DNA from: Labrys miyagiensis
GTDB lineage: Bacteria; Pseudomonadota; Alphaproteobacteria; Rhizobiales; Labraceae
Direction of reading: 5' to 3'
NCBI RefSeq assembly: GCF_030160835.1
Contig: NZ_BSPC01000005.1
Coordinates: 372,001 to 436,000, forward strand
Length of the DNA: 64,000 nucleotides
Made by a program: the position numbers and the translations under genes. This document shows positions 17,107 through 25,962 of the stretch, in pieces. Below the pieces are notes generated by a model. The model made no database searches and was not told the DNA's origin. It was given only the letters and a program-made list of their open reading frames with translations. Every line of letters begins with the position of its first letter. Within the stretch, counting starts at the first letter, position 1.

Positions 17107-18073
17107 GAGCGGTCTCGCCATCGGAATAGTTAAAATAGGCGCTTCAAGCGCAACGTTCGTGCCCGCCTTCTCACCACAACGCGCAAACGCCCTCGTTCCC
17201 ACGCCCTTTCCGGCTGGGTTGATGAGGAGACCGGGCGATGGCGGCTGCGGAGCAGCCGTGAAAGCAAGATCATGGAAGATGCAGGCCGCACTGTCGGTGC
17301 AGGCCGCCATCGCCCCGTTCCGGTTGCCTGGCCCGCTGACAAGGCGCGCAAGGCCACCTGTTTTTTCCGCCTTATGAAGGCGGAGGCGAGCCGGGAGCGG
17401 ATGGCACGGACCATCCGAACCTGACCCAGCCGGCTCGGTAAAGGGGCTCAGCGCTGCAGTCCTGGCCGGACAGTGGCATAGGCCGTCTTCACCGCATCGG
17501 CGGGAGATGGGACGAAGGCGTTGCCGGGCTCAAGCCCTTCACGCTCCGTCCAGGGATCACAGGGCACTTCCATGGGGTGCCGATCCCTTTGTCCCGCACG
17601 TCACCCCTGGAGGCCGGCCTCGAAAGAAGCAGGACCGCCGTGCGCCTGTCGCCTGGACAGGCTGTCGGGGTGGATGGAAGCGTTCGGAGCCGGGTTGTTC
17701 CTTCGCCGGCTGCTGACACTTCGTTCCAGAGCTGAGCAAAGCATGGAAACGAACAAAAATCAATATTTGTACTTTTTATGTTCAACGCAATTCAACGCCT
17801 GCATCATCGGTGGAGTGGGATGCCACGCAGAACGCCGTCGATTGATCGGGGCACGGGGCGAGAGGTTTGACGGGGTAACCAAGGAATCGCTTAGAGCGTT
17901 TTACCTTCAGATCGAATCAGCAAGAATCGCAAAATGCATTTGCTACCAACGAGTTGATGCGGAACTCCGCTTCTGCCTGAATGCATTTTGCTCTAGAAAT
18001 AGGCGCTTCAAGCGCCGCGCCTCTCCTGTGCTCTCAACACCGGCTTTCCGATTCACTTATTTTTTAACCGCCC
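17107..18073. other. 967-bp gap with repeats and no convincing gene
   Basis: The stretch between the last permease gene and modC has no frame with credible protein look. The best short one is 17448-17573 on the minus strand: ATG, 41 codons, with AAAGGG upstream and high third-position GC. Two copies of the palindrome GGCGCTTCAAGCGC, each preceded by AAATA, lie at about 17138 and 18001. An AGAGC...GCTCTAG element is at 17892-17996, and a GTTTTTTCCGCCTT/AAGGCGG hairpin near 17360. I looked for rnpB, ssrA and tRNA signatures and saw none. It may be decayed coding DNA. Confidence 0.5.
17892..18016. repeat. AGAGC...GCTCT palindrome with adjoining GGCGCTTCAAGCGCC
   Basis: TTAGAGCGTTTTACC with GAATCAGCAAGAATCGCAAA is closed by GCATTTTGCTCTAG. 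The first arm matches, in reverse, the 13850-13907 arm of the repeat inside the sugar operon. The perfect palindrome GGCGCTTCAAGCGCC follows at once (18001-18015), with another copy at about 17138. Confidence 0.6.
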
Positions 18074-19150
18074 TTACCGCGCGTCGATCGACGCCGCCTT
18101 GATCATCGCCAGCACGCTGTCACCCGGGCGCAGGCCGAGTTCGTCCACGGCGTTGCGGGTGATGAAGGCCGAGAGGGTGTCGCCGCCGTCGAGAGTGAGG
18201 TCGACGCGGGCGATCGGGCCGTCGTCGACTTCGACAGCCTTGACGCTCGCGGCCAGCATGGTGCGGATGGAGACGCTGCCCGGGCGCTTCATGGCGAGCG
18301 AGACGTCGGAGCCGCGCACCACCACCCGCACGCTGGCGCCGAGCGGGCCCGCGCGGCTGGGGATGCTGATCGGGCCGGCCGGATGGTCGAGCGTGGAGAG
18401 GCCGTAATGCTCGTCATAGGCCCGCACTCTGGCCTGCAGCAGCGAGACCGAGTCGAAGCGCTGGTCCGAGAGCGGGCCCGGCGCGGGCGCCAGCACGTCC
18501 TGCGGCAGGCCGATGCGGGTGACCTTGCCGTCCTCCAGCACCACCACGCGGGCGGCGAGGCGCGCCACCTCCTCGACGGCGTGGGAGACATAGAGGATCG
18601 GTATCTTCATCTCGTCGCGCACCCGCTCGATCAACGGCAGGATCTCGAGCTTGCGCGCCGTGTCGAGGGAGGCGAGCGGCTCGTCCATCAGGAGCAGGCG
18701 CGGCGAGGCGAGCAGGGCCCGGCCGATGGCGACCCGCTGCTTTTCCCCGCCCGAAAGGGCGCCGGGGCGGCGGTTCAGCAGCGGAGCGATGCCGAGCACG
18801 CCGACCACCATGTCGAAATCGAGTTTTTCCCGGGCCGTGCGGTTGAAGAAGCGGCCAAAGGTCAGGTTTTGGCGGGCGGTGAGATGGGGGAAGAGCTGGG
18901 CGTCCTGGAACACCAGCCCGACATGGCGCCGATGCGGCCTGAGGAAGACGCGGCCGGCGGCATCGAAGAGCGTGTCGCCATTGAGCCTGATATGGCCGCG
19001 GTCGGGGCGCAACAGGCCGGCCACGGCGTTGAGCACCGTGGTCTTGCCCGAGCCGGAACGGCCGAACAAAGCGGTGATGCCGCCATCGGCTGTGAAGGCG
19101 GCTTCCAGCGAAAAGCCGGCGCGGCGGACGGTGATATCGGCGTCGATCAT
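18074..19150 (-). CDS. modC: Molybdate ABC transporter ATP-binding protein
   Basis: 358 residues. Walker A GRSGSGKTT at 30-38, the signature LSGGEKQR near 135, Walker B LLLMDEPLASLD and the H-loop in YVSHAVEE are all intact. The C-terminal Mop/TOBE domain (about 290-355: SVKAVEVDDGPIARVDLTL, SAFITRNAVDELGL) is the oxyanion-binding module that marks ModC. It energises molybdate uptake with ModA and ModB. Neither is in the window, which is unusual since modABC normally travel together. ATG overlaps the upstream stop as ATGA, so it is translated with the DCC-family gene. Confidence 0.88.
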   Translation of the reverse strand: MIDADITVRRAGFSLEAAFTADGGITALFGRSGSGKTTVLNAVAGLLRPDRGHIRLNGDTLFDAAGRVFLRPHRRHVGLVFQDAQLFPHLTARQNLTFGRFFNRTAREKLDFDMVVGVLGIAPLLNRRPGALSGGEKQRVAIGRALLASPRLLLMDEPLASLDTARKLEILPLIERVRDEMKIPILYVSHAVEEVARLAARVVVLEDGKVTRIGLPQDVLAPAPGPLSDQRFDSVSLLQARVRAYDEHYGLSTLDHPAGPISIPSRAGPLGASVRVVVRGSDVSLAMKRPGSVSIRTMLAASVKAVEVDDGPIARVDLTLDGGDTLSAFITRNAVDELGLRPGDSVLAMIKAASIDAR

Positions 19151-19602
19151 GCGGCCTTCGGCAAATCGGGCAAGGCGTCGATGAAGCGGCTCCGCACCTC
19201 CGGCGTCGGCATGAGGCAGGTGTCGCGCTTGCCGAACAGGCTGTAGCGGTTGCGCGCGATGCGGTCATAGAGGAAATCGCGCAGGGGGCGGGGCACGAGG
19301 CGAAAGGCCGCCACCCAGCCCCAGCCGGGCAGGCGGCGACCAATGGCGATGGCGCAATCGCTCTTGAACAGGGCATGGCCGTTGTGGGTGACGGCAACCG
19401 TCTCAGGACTTGCGGGGTCGATGCCGAAGCGCTTCGCCAGCACCTGCCCGGCCTCGGTCTGGATGGCGATGAAGCGGAAATGCTTCGCCTTGTCGCGCGG
19501 CAGCACGAAATGCACCATGCCCGAGCACAGCACGCAAACCCCGTCGAACAGGATCAGCCCGTCGGGCAGGTCACCGGCCGGTTGCGGGCGCCAAGCGTTC
19601 AA
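19147..19602 (-). CDS. DCC family protein (DUF393, thiol-disulfide-like)
   Basis: 151 residues from TTG at 19602, with GGGAGA 6 bases upstream; no ATG is available before the conserved start. The family motif DxxCxLC is LFDGVCVLCSG, with Cys23 and Cys26. Members are thought to have a thioredoxin-like fold, but no reaction is established. The C-terminal PRPLRDFLYDRIARNRY and CLMPTPEVRSRF are also conserved. It is the first gene of a pair with modC. A GGGAGCGCGGAC-type repeat lies directly upstream, so its promoter must lie in or beyond that repeat. Confidence 0.85.
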   Translation of the reverse strand: MNAWRPQPAGDLPDGLILFDGVCVLCSGMVHFVLPRDKAKHFRFIAIQTEAGQVLAKRFGIDPASPETVAVTHNGHALFKSDCAIAIGRRLPGWGWVAAFRLVPRPLRDFLYDRIARNRYSLFGKRDTCLMPTPEVRSRFIDALPDLPKAA

Positions 19603-19613
19603 GACGATTCTCC

Positions 19614-19698
19614 CTGGGTGCGCGGACGTCCTCGTCCGCTCTTCCCAACTTGCGTCCGCGACGGTTTCAAGAGCGGACGAGGACGTCCGCGCTCCCAG
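19614..19698. repeat. BIME-like inverted repeat pair (GCGCGGACGTCC type)
   Basis: The left arm GCGCGGACGTCCTCGTCCGC starts near 19619, and the inverted arm GCGGACGAGGACGTCCGCGC ends before CTCCCAG at 19698. The spacer is only about 35 bases. Unlike most copies it lies between divergent genes, in front of both the DCC gene and the oxidoreductase. Confidence 0.8.
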
Positions 19699-19776
19699 CA
19701 TGTTGCACTTCCCCCGCCCTCGATCATAGAAAGGTCGCTTCCACGGCGCAATTGCCGCACTTCCTGCGAGTCCCTC

Positions 19777-20952
19777 GTGAATCCCTCTTCGTCCGATATC
19801 GTCATCGTCGGCGGCGCCGCCATCGGTTCCGCCACCGCCTATTTCCTCAAGGCCGCCCTGGGCTATGCCGGCACGGTGACGGTGGTCGAGCGCGATCCGA
19901 CCTATGCCCTCTCCTCCACCACGCTGTCGGCGGCCTCGATCCGCCAGCAATTCTCGACGCCGGAAAACATCCGCATGAGCCTGTTCGGGCTCGAGATGCT
20001 GCGCAACCTCAAGGACCGTTTCGGCCCCGCCGCCGATATCGGCTTCCATGAGGGCGGCTATCTCCTGCTGGCGACGCAGGCGGGCAGGGCGATCCTGGAG
20101 CAGAACTGGCAGGTGCAGAAGGCGGAGGGCACGGAGATCGAACTGCTGGACCCCGAGGCTCTGGGCAAGGAATTCCCCTGGCTTAGCGTCGAGAGCATCG
20201 CGGCCGGCGCCTATGGTCGGCGGGGGGAAGGCTGGTTCGACGCCCATTCGCTGCTCGACCTCCTGCGCAAGGCCGCGCGGGAGGCCGGCGCCGTCTACGT
20301 CAAGGACGAGGTGGTCGGCATCGAGCATGACGGCGGCCGCGTCGAAGCCGTCAGGCTGAAGTCGGGCGGACGCATCGCCTGCGGCGCGCTGGTCGACGCC
20401 GCCGGGCCGCAAGGCGGGGATGTCGCCGCCATGGCCGGGCTGGTGCTGCCGGTGGAGCCGCGCAAGCGCTCGGTCTTCGTGGTGCGCTGCAAGACCCCGC
20501 TGCCGCGCATGCCGCTGCTGGTCGAGCCCGGCGGCATCTATATCCGGCCGGAAGGCGAGGTCTATATCTGCGGCGGTGCCGAGGACGAGCGCGGCGAGCA
20601 GCGGGCCGACGGCGATTTCGAGGTGAATTATTCCCTGTTCGAGGAGGCCGTCTGGCCGGCGCTGGCCACGCAGGTGCCCGCGCTGGAGGAACTGAAACTG
20701 GTGCGCGCCTGGGCCGGGCATTACGAATACAATACGCTCGACCAGAACGCGGTCATCGGCCCGCATCCGGCCATGCCGAATTTCTACTTTGCCAACGGTT
20801 TTTCAGGCCACGGCCTGCAGCAGTCGCCGGCGGCAGGGCGGGCGATAGCCGAACTGATTACGGCGGGCCGCTTCCAGACGCTGGATTTGAGCGTGTTCGG
20901 CTATCAGCGCGTGATCGACAACAAACCTGTGTTCGAGCTGAATGTGATCTGA
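19777..20952 (+). CDS. FAD-dependent oxidoreductase, FOXRED1-like DAO family
   Basis: 391 residues from GTG at 19777, the first start before the Rossmann motif; the ribosome site is weak. DIVIVGGAAIGSATAYFL binds FAD, VTVVERDPTY ends the second strand, and SSTTLSAASIRQQFS with GFSGHGLQQSPAAGRA matches the FOXRED1 branch of the glycine/sarcosine/D-amino acid oxidase family. Human FOXRED1 helps assemble respiratory complex I; the bacterial forms are uncharacterised and may oxidise an amine. It stands alone and is divergent from the DCC-modC pair. Confidence 0.85.
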   Translation: MNPSSSDIVIVGGAAIGSATAYFLKAALGYAGTVTVVERDPTYALSSTTLSAASIRQQFSTPENIRMSLFGLEMLRNLKDRFGPAADIGFHEGGYLLLATQAGRAILEQNWQVQKAEGTEIELLDPEALGKEFPWLSVESIAAGAYGRRGEGWFDAHSLLDLLRKAAREAGAVYVKDEVVGIEHDGGRVEAVRLKSGGRIACGALVDAAGPQGGDVAAMAGLVLPVEPRKRSVFVVRCKTPLPRMPLLVEPGGIYIRPEGEVYICGGAEDERGEQRADGDFEVNYSLFEEAVWPALATQVPALEELKLVRAWAGHYEYNTLDQNAVIGPHPAMPNFYFANGFSGHGLQQSPAAGRAIAELITAGRFQTLDLSVFGYQRVIDNKPVFELNVI

Positions 20953-21226
20953 CGGTCATCCCGTGTCGTCTCGCGTCTGGGATGGCCTCTCTGCTCGGCC
21001 ACGCTTGTCGGAGTGGCACACCTACGCATGGGGCTTCACAAAAATCGTTCGCAAAACGGTTCTTTAGCGTCGGACTTTTGCGACAGGGAAAGCGCTGAGA
21101 TTTCAGTATGTGTGTAGGGTGGCGGAAAAGTCAGGGGATTCGCGACAGGCAAGGGCAGATGCGAACTTGAATGGGATCACCGCAGGAAATCGATACATTG
21201 AAAGAGGGCGGCAGTTCTGTTGTGTT

Positions 21227-21709
21227 TCATAACGAGTGTTTCGATCGTTTCTTGACGTAATCGATAACGCTCTCGATCTGCGTAAAGCTGTAGGCAGATG
21301 TGTTAATCCACAGAGATCCCCGTGTCGTAACAAGTAGAGTGTGCCGTAGGCCCCCTCTTGTTTCCATGTGCTTGATAGCAGAGACGTGAGAGGCAAGCAC
21401 GTATTCAGAGTTCCGCATTCTCTTTAGGGTGACGCGATCCTCCGACAGGGCTATTACAGAGAAGGCCCAGCTTGCAGTGACATAGGTTGCCACTCCCAGC
21501 GGCAACAGAAATAGCCAGAACGCAGATATCACATTGGGGTTGGAAGCGACATGCTCCAGCCTATCCCAGATTATACGTCCGAGAAGGAAGGCTTCGATGG
21601 CGAGAGGCAGGCCGCACCAGAATACGACCATTTCAACGATCGAATAGATATTGGGGCGAAGGATCGTTGGACCTTGTATATCGGCAGAGCTCTTAGCCAG
21701 TGGCGACAT
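21227..21709 (-). CDS. Hypothetical membrane protein with a PH-like domain
   Basis: 160 residues. Two hydrophobic segments (about 26-45 and 64-86) are followed by a soluble C-terminal part of about 70 residues: VIALSEDRVTLKRMRNSEYVLASHVSAIKHME, then LLVTTRGSLWINTSAYSFTQIESVIDYV. The strand pattern and final helix resemble the bacterial PH/GRAM-like domains of YdbT/YokE-type membrane proteins. No function is known. GC is lower than in its neighbours, hinting at acquisition or low expression. Confidence 0.6.
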   Translation of the reverse strand: MSPLAKSSADIQGPTILRPNIYSIVEMVVFWCGLPLAIEAFLLGRIIWDRLEHVASNPNVISAFWLFLLPLGVATYVTASWAFSVIALSEDRVTLKRMRNSEYVLASHVSAIKHMETRGGLRHTLLVTTRGSLWINTSAYSFTQIESVIDYVKKRSKHSL

Positions 21710-21839
21710 CGGGAACGACGGATAGCCTGTGATGCGTTGACGAGGAATTCACAAGGAGAGCCAGTGCTCTCACCCTACCTGGGTTGGCGCGAAATTTCTG
21801 ATTAAAATGAGACTTTTGCGCCTGCGTTTTGCAACTCCC

Positions 21840-22346
21840 CTACCTCGCCTTCGCCGCCCGCCAGGCGCCCCAGAGCGTGATCAGCACCAGCGCCGCCATC
21901 ACCACGCCGTTCCAGCCGGCCAGCGAGACGCCGAGGATGCGCAGGCGCGGGTTGGTGCAGGACACCACGGTCGAATTGTCGATGGCATCGAGCAGGCCGC
22001 CGACGCTGGCGGGGTTCGAGCCGACATTGCCGGCCGCGCAGTCCGCCGGCCCGAGCCAGAAGTTCCACTCCGCGCCGGCCTGGTAGACGCCGAGGAAGCA
22101 GCCATAGGCGAACAGGGCGGCGAGCAGCACCAGCAGCAGCGCCAGCAGCTTGCCGGGCAGGCGGTTGCCGACGAGGCCGAGGATGATGGCGATCGGCACG
22201 CCGATGTAATAGGGCCAGCGCTGCTGCAGGCAGAGCGGGCAGGGCGCGTAGCCGAAGCCATATTGCAGCACCAGGGCGGCGAGAATGACGACGAGGCCGA
22301 TCAGTCCGGCCACGAGAACGGCTCGTGAGGCACTGGTCAATGGCAT
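21840..22346 (-). CDS. Disulfide bond formation protein DsbB family
   Basis: 168 residues, four membrane helices. The quinone-facing pair is CPLC (Cys36, Cys39) and the second periplasmic pair is Cys103 and Cys130, the layout of DsbB, which reoxidises DsbA and hands electrons to ubiquinone. QQRWPYYIG after the first pair is characteristic of the alphaproteobacterial form. The start overlaps the YqaA-like gene's end by 10 bases, so the two are translationally coupled. Confidence 0.9.
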   Translation of the reverse strand: MPLTSASRAVLVAGLIGLVVILAALVLQYGFGYAPCPLCLQQRWPYYIGVPIAIILGLVGNRLPGKLLALLLVLLAALFAYGCFLGVYQAGAEWNFWLGPADCAAGNVGSNPASVGGLLDAIDNSTVVSCTNPRLRILGVSLAGWNGVVMAALVLITLWGAWRAAKAR

Positions 22347-22945
22347 GTGCTGCTCTCGGGGAAAATATAATGGGAGGCAAAGACGCCGGCGACGAGGAAG
22401 ATCACCAGGCCCACGACGACGGGCGTGAGATATTTCTCGATGAAGGCCCGCAGCGGCGCGCCGAAATAATTGAGGATACCGGCGAGCACGAAGAAGCGCG
22501 CGCCGCGGGTAATCACCGAAAAGACCACGAACCAGAACAGGCTGTAGCCGGCAAATCCGGAGGTGATCGTCACGATCTTGTAGGGGATCGGTGTCAGGCC
22601 CTTGATCAGAATGATCCAGGCGCCGTTCTCCGCGTAAAGGCAGCGGAACTGCTCGACGCCATGCTGGTAGCCATAGAGGTTGATCAGCCAGGTGCCCACT
22701 GTGTCATAGAGCAGCCAGCCGATCATGTAGCCGAAGACACCCCCCACGACGGAGGTGACCGTGCAGACGGTCGCGTAGAGCCAGGCCTTCTTCGGCTGGG
22801 CCACCGACATCGGGATCAGCATGATATCGGGAGGCATGGGAAAGAAAGAGCTCTCGGCGAAGGATATGAATCCGAGCACCCAGATTGCAAAGGGACTTTC
22901 CGAGGCACGTATCATCCAGTCATAGAAGCGGCGCAGCATGAGCAT
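22337..22945 (-). CDS. DedA/YqaA family membrane protein (VTT domain)
   Basis: 202 residues, ATG at 22945 (a second ATG follows two codons on). The SNARE-associated/VTT core spans about residues 25-170: FISFAESSFFPMPPDIMLIPM, GGVFGYMIGW with its re-entrant Gly motif, and GLTPIPYKIVTITSG. DedA proteins are implicated in lipid flipping and envelope homeostasis; YqaA-like members are less studied. It is first in a pair with dsbB. Confidence 0.88.
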   Translation of the reverse strand: MLMLRRFYDWMIRASESPFAIWVLGFISFAESSFFPMPPDIMLIPMSVAQPKKAWLYATVCTVTSVVGGVFGYMIGWLLYDTVGTWLINLYGYQHGVEQFRCLYAENGAWIILIKGLTPIPYKIVTITSGFAGYSLFWFVVFSVITRGARFFVLAGILNYFGAPLRAFIEKYLTPVVVGLVIFLVAGVFASHYIFPESSTCH

Positions 22946-23227
22946 TCCTAATTGATCGCAAGTCCCCTTAACGGGCTCGGCACAGGAAATCCACCGGGGC
23001 GCGTCGTCAGGTAGCGCCTCGGATGATCAACTTCCCGTTGGTCGCGGCATCTTGTCCGCCCTGGATTAGCGCAGGATGAGGTTTGGGGCGGCGAATCGCA
23101 GGCAGACGAAGTGCTTCATGGATTTGCCCCAGAAAAGGCGCGATGCCTCGCCACTTTCTCCTATCGGGCGTGAAGAATCGTTAACGATTGAAGAAATCGT
23201 TAACCTTATGGGCTGCATCTGTCAGGA
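22946..23227. promoter_or_regulatory. Divergent gap with paired ATCGTTAAC sites before envC
   Basis: The 282-bp gap between the YqaA gene and envC has no gene. Just before envC, a perfect 14-bp palindrome AATCGTTAACGATT (23176-23189) is followed by a second ATCGTTAAC, the two copies being 19 bp apart, close to two helical turns. This is a plausible operator for envC-ctpA. The bound factor is unknown. Confidence 0.35.
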
Positions 23228-24628
23228 ATGATCGAAACGGGCGCACATGTGAAGCGGAACCTGGCCATGCTCGCCGGGCTGATGGCCGCGCTCTCGCTAT
23301 CCCCCATGGCCGCCTTCGCCCAAGCGGCGACGCCTGCTTCCGCGACCCAGCCTGCCGTCGATCCGGCCAAGGAGGCCACCGCCCGGCGCGACGACCTCGC
23401 TCGGCTGCAAGGCGAGATCAAGCTTTCCGACGAGACCCTGGCGCGGCTGCGCAGCGACATCCAGTCGCTGGGGGCCGATCGCGACAAGCTGCGCCAGCAA
23501 CTCGTCGACACCGGCAATCGGACGCATGACACCGAGGCCAAGGTGCTGGGCGCCGAGGCGCGCCTCGCCTCGCTCGACAGCAATGAGGACAACATCCGCG
23601 TCTCCCTGCAGAGCAAGCGAGGCTTGCTGGTCGAGGTACTCGCCTCCCTGCAGCGCATGGGCCGCAATCCGCCGCCGGCCATGCTGGTGAGCCCGGACGA
23701 CGCTCTCCAGGCGGTGCGCACGGCCATGCTGCTCGGCGCCGTGCTGCCGGAAATGCGCCAGGAAACCCAGGCCCTCATCGCCGACCTCAAGGAATTGCAG
23801 CGCGTACGGGGCGAGATCACCGCCCAGCGCGACACGCTGAAGCAGGCGCTGCAGGATCTCGCCGAGAATCGCACGCGCACCCAGCTCCTGGTCGAGGAAC
23901 GCCAGAAGGTGCTGTCGCAGGAACAGGACAGCCTTTCCACCGAGCAGGCCCATGCCACCGCACTGGCGCAGCAGGCCGCCAATCTCAAAGATTTGATCGC
24001 CCGCATGGAGCGCGAGGTTCCTTCGGCCCAGCGCGCCGCCGGCAGCGCGGATGCGGCCTCCAGCCAGGCGGCCAATGGCGCCAAATCCTCCCTGGTGGCG
24101 CTGCAGGATCCCAGCCGTCTTACCCCCGCGGTCCCCTTCGATCAGGCCAAGGGCCTGCTGCGGCTGCCGGTAACCGGCTCGATCGCCCGCAGCTTCGGCG
24201 CCGATGACGGCAATGGCGGCCAGTTCAAGGGCATGACGCTCGCGACCGCGGCCGAGGCCAATGTCACCGCGCCTTGCGATGGCTGGGTGGTGTTTGCCGG
24301 CAATTTCCGCTCCTACGGCCAGCTCTTGATCATCAATGCCGGCGGCGGATATCATGTCGTGATGGCCGGCATGGACAAGATTAATGTTGCGCTGGGCCAG
24401 TTTGTCTTGACGGGCGAGCCCGTTGCCGCCATGGGTTCAGATCAGGCCCGGGGACCGGGAACAGACAACGGGGCCCAGTCAGCTTTGGGGGCGGAGCCGA
24501 CGACCGCGGCGCTCAATGCTGCCTCTGGCACGCATCAGCCAGCCCTCTATATCGAGTTCAGAAAAGACGGTGTTTCCATAGACCCCACACCATGGTGGTC
24601 CAATCAAGGCGAGAAGGCACGCGGATGA
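23228..24628 (+). CDS. envC: Murein hydrolase activator, EnvC-like
   Basis: 466 residues. The signal peptide ends near AAFAQA (about residue 35). A long coiled coil (about 55-275, Lys/Glu/Gln/Leu-rich) leads to a C-terminal LytM/M23 domain from about 310: GSIARSFGADDGNG, FKGMTLATAAEANVTAPCDGWV in two pieces, GGYHVVMAGM. The metal-binding His and Asp of active M23 peptidases are missing (FKGMTLAT in place of HxGxD), as in EnvC, which activates amidases rather than cutting peptidoglycan. The ATG at 23228 has AGGA very close; GTG at 23249 is an alternative. Overlaps ctpA as ATGA. Confidence 0.88.
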   Translation: MIETGAHVKRNLAMLAGLMAALSLSPMAAFAQAATPASATQPAVDPAKEATARRDDLARLQGEIKLSDETLARLRSDIQSLGADRDKLRQQLVDTGNRTHDTEAKVLGAEARLASLDSNEDNIRVSLQSKRGLLVEVLASLQRMGRNPPPAMLVSPDDALQAVRTAMLLGAVLPEMRQETQALIADLKELQRVRGEITAQRDTLKQALQDLAENRTRTQLLVEERQKVLSQEQDSLSTEQAHATALAQQAANLKDLIARMEREVPSAQRAAGSADAASSQAANGAKSSLVALQDPSRLTPAVPFDQAKGLLRLPVTGSIARSFGADDGNGGQFKGMTLATAAEANVTAPCDGWVVFAGNFRSYGQLLIINAGGGYHVVMAGMDKINVALGQFVLTGEPVAAMGSDQARGPGTDNGAQSALGAEPTTAALNAASGTHQPALYIEFRKDGVSIDPTPWWSNQGEKARG

Positions 24629-25959
24629 TTCGCAAGCTTCCCATTCTATTCTGCGGTGTGGCCCTCGGCGTTGTCGCGACGGTCGCGATAACGCAGGCCC
24701 CCATGCTGATGGGCGGCGCCCACGCAGCCGTGACCGATACCTACAAGCAGCTCAACCTGTTTGGCGATGTGTTCGAGCGCGTCCGTTCCGACTATGTCGA
24801 GCAGCCCGACGATTCGAAGCTGGTGGAAGCGGCCATCAACGGCATGCTCACCTCGCTCGACCCGCATTCGAGCTATATGGACGCCAAGAGCTTCCAGGAC
24901 ATGCAGGTCCAGACCAAGGGTGAGTTCGGCGGCCTCGGCATCGAGGTCACCATGGAGGACAACAACCTCAAGGTCGTTTCGCCGATCGACGATTCGCCGG
25001 CCTCCAAGGCGGGCATCCTGGCCGGTGACGTGATCACCGCCCTCGACGGCGACCCGGTCCAGGGCATGACCCTGCAGCAGGCCGTCGACAAGATGCGCGG
25101 CGCTGTCAACACGCCGATCACGCTGAAGATCCTGCGCGGCGGCAAGGGCGATGCGATGGACGTCAAGGTCGTGCGCGACATCATCAGGGTGAAGTCGGTG
25201 CGCTCGAAGAAGCTGGGCAATGACATCGGCTATATCCGCATCACCCAGTTCACCGAGCAGACCTTCGATGGCCTGAAGAAGAGCCTCGACCAGCTCAACA
25301 AGGATATCGGCCAGGACAAGATCAAGGGCTATGTCATCGACCTCCGGAACAATCCGGGCGGCCTGCTCGACCAGGCGATCCAGGTCTCCGACGCCTTCCT
25401 GGAGCGTGGCGAAATCGTCTCGACCCGCGGGCGCAGTCCTGATGACGTGCAGCGCTACACGGCGCGCTCGGGCGACCTGACCGGCGGCAAGCCGGTGATC
25501 GTGCTGGTCAATGGCGGTTCGGCCTCGGCTTCGGAAATCGTCGCCGGCGCCCTGCAGGATCACAAGCGCGCCACCATCCTGGGCACGCGTTCCTTCGGCA
25601 AGGGCTCGGTGCAGACCATCATCCCGCTGCAGGGCAATGGTGCGCTGCGCCTGACGACCGCGCGCTACTACACGCCATCGGGCCGCTCGATCCAGGCCAA
25701 GGGCATCGAGCCGGAGATCGTGGTGCAGGAGAACGTGCCGGCCGACCTGAAGGGCAAGGACCAGACCAGCGGCGAAGCGGGCCTCAAGGGCCATCTCGCC
25801 AATCCGGGCGACGACAAGTCGGAGGAGGGCGGCTCCTCGGCCTATGTGCCGGCCGACGAGAAGGACGATACCCAGCTCCAGCAGGCGATCGACCTCCTGC
25901 ACGGCAGCCAGAAGAGCGCCTTCTTCCCGCCCGACCCGAAGGCCGGCGTGCCGAACTGA
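24625..25959 (+). CDS. ctpA: C-terminal processing peptidase, S41 family
   Basis: 444 residues from ATG at 24625, with GAGAAGG upstream. One N-terminal membrane segment exports it to the periplasm. The PDZ domain covers about 103-180 (FGGLGIEVTMEDNNLKV, AGILAGDVITALDG). The catalytic dyad is Ser301 in GGSASASE and Lys326 in SFGKGSVQ, with Gln330. CtpA trims or degrades periplasmic and cell-wall-related proteins. Pairing with envC is conserved in alphaproteobacteria. A strong terminator follows at 26047. Confidence 0.95.
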   Translation: MIRKLPILFCGVALGVVATVAITQAPMLMGGAHAAVTDTYKQLNLFGDVFERVRSDYVEQPDDSKLVEAAINGMLTSLDPHSSYMDAKSFQDMQVQTKGEFGGLGIEVTMEDNNLKVVSPIDDSPASKAGILAGDVITALDGDPVQGMTLQQAVDKMRGAVNTPITLKILRGGKGDAMDVKVVRDIIRVKSVRSKKLGNDIGYIRITQFTEQTFDGLKKSLDQLNKDIGQDKIKGYVIDLRNNPGGLLDQAIQVSDAFLERGEIVSTRGRSPDDVQRYTARSGDLTGGKPVIVLVNGGSASASEIVAGALQDHKRATILGTRSFGKGSVQTIIPLQGNGALRLTTARYYTPSGRSIQAKGIEPEIVVQENVPADLKGKDQTSGEAGLKGHLANPGDDKSEEGGSSAYVPADEKDDTQLQQAIDLLHGSQKSAFFPPDPKAGVPN

Positions 25960-25962
25960 CGT

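Noticed and set aside
17340-17380. Rho-independent terminator around CCGCCTT/AAGGCGG
   Set aside because: The T-run is on the 5' side of the stem on the plus strand and an A-run follows it on the minus strand, so it does not fit a terminator in either direction.
17107-17740. RNase P RNA, tmRNA or a tRNA in the large gap
   Set aside because: I looked for the conserved GAGGAAAGTCCGGGC block, a tmRNA tag frame and T-loop GGTTCGAATCC sequences and found none.
23181-23203. CtrA site upstream of envC (TTAA pair)
   Set aside because: The two TTAA are 15 bases apart, not the 7 required by the CtrA consensus.
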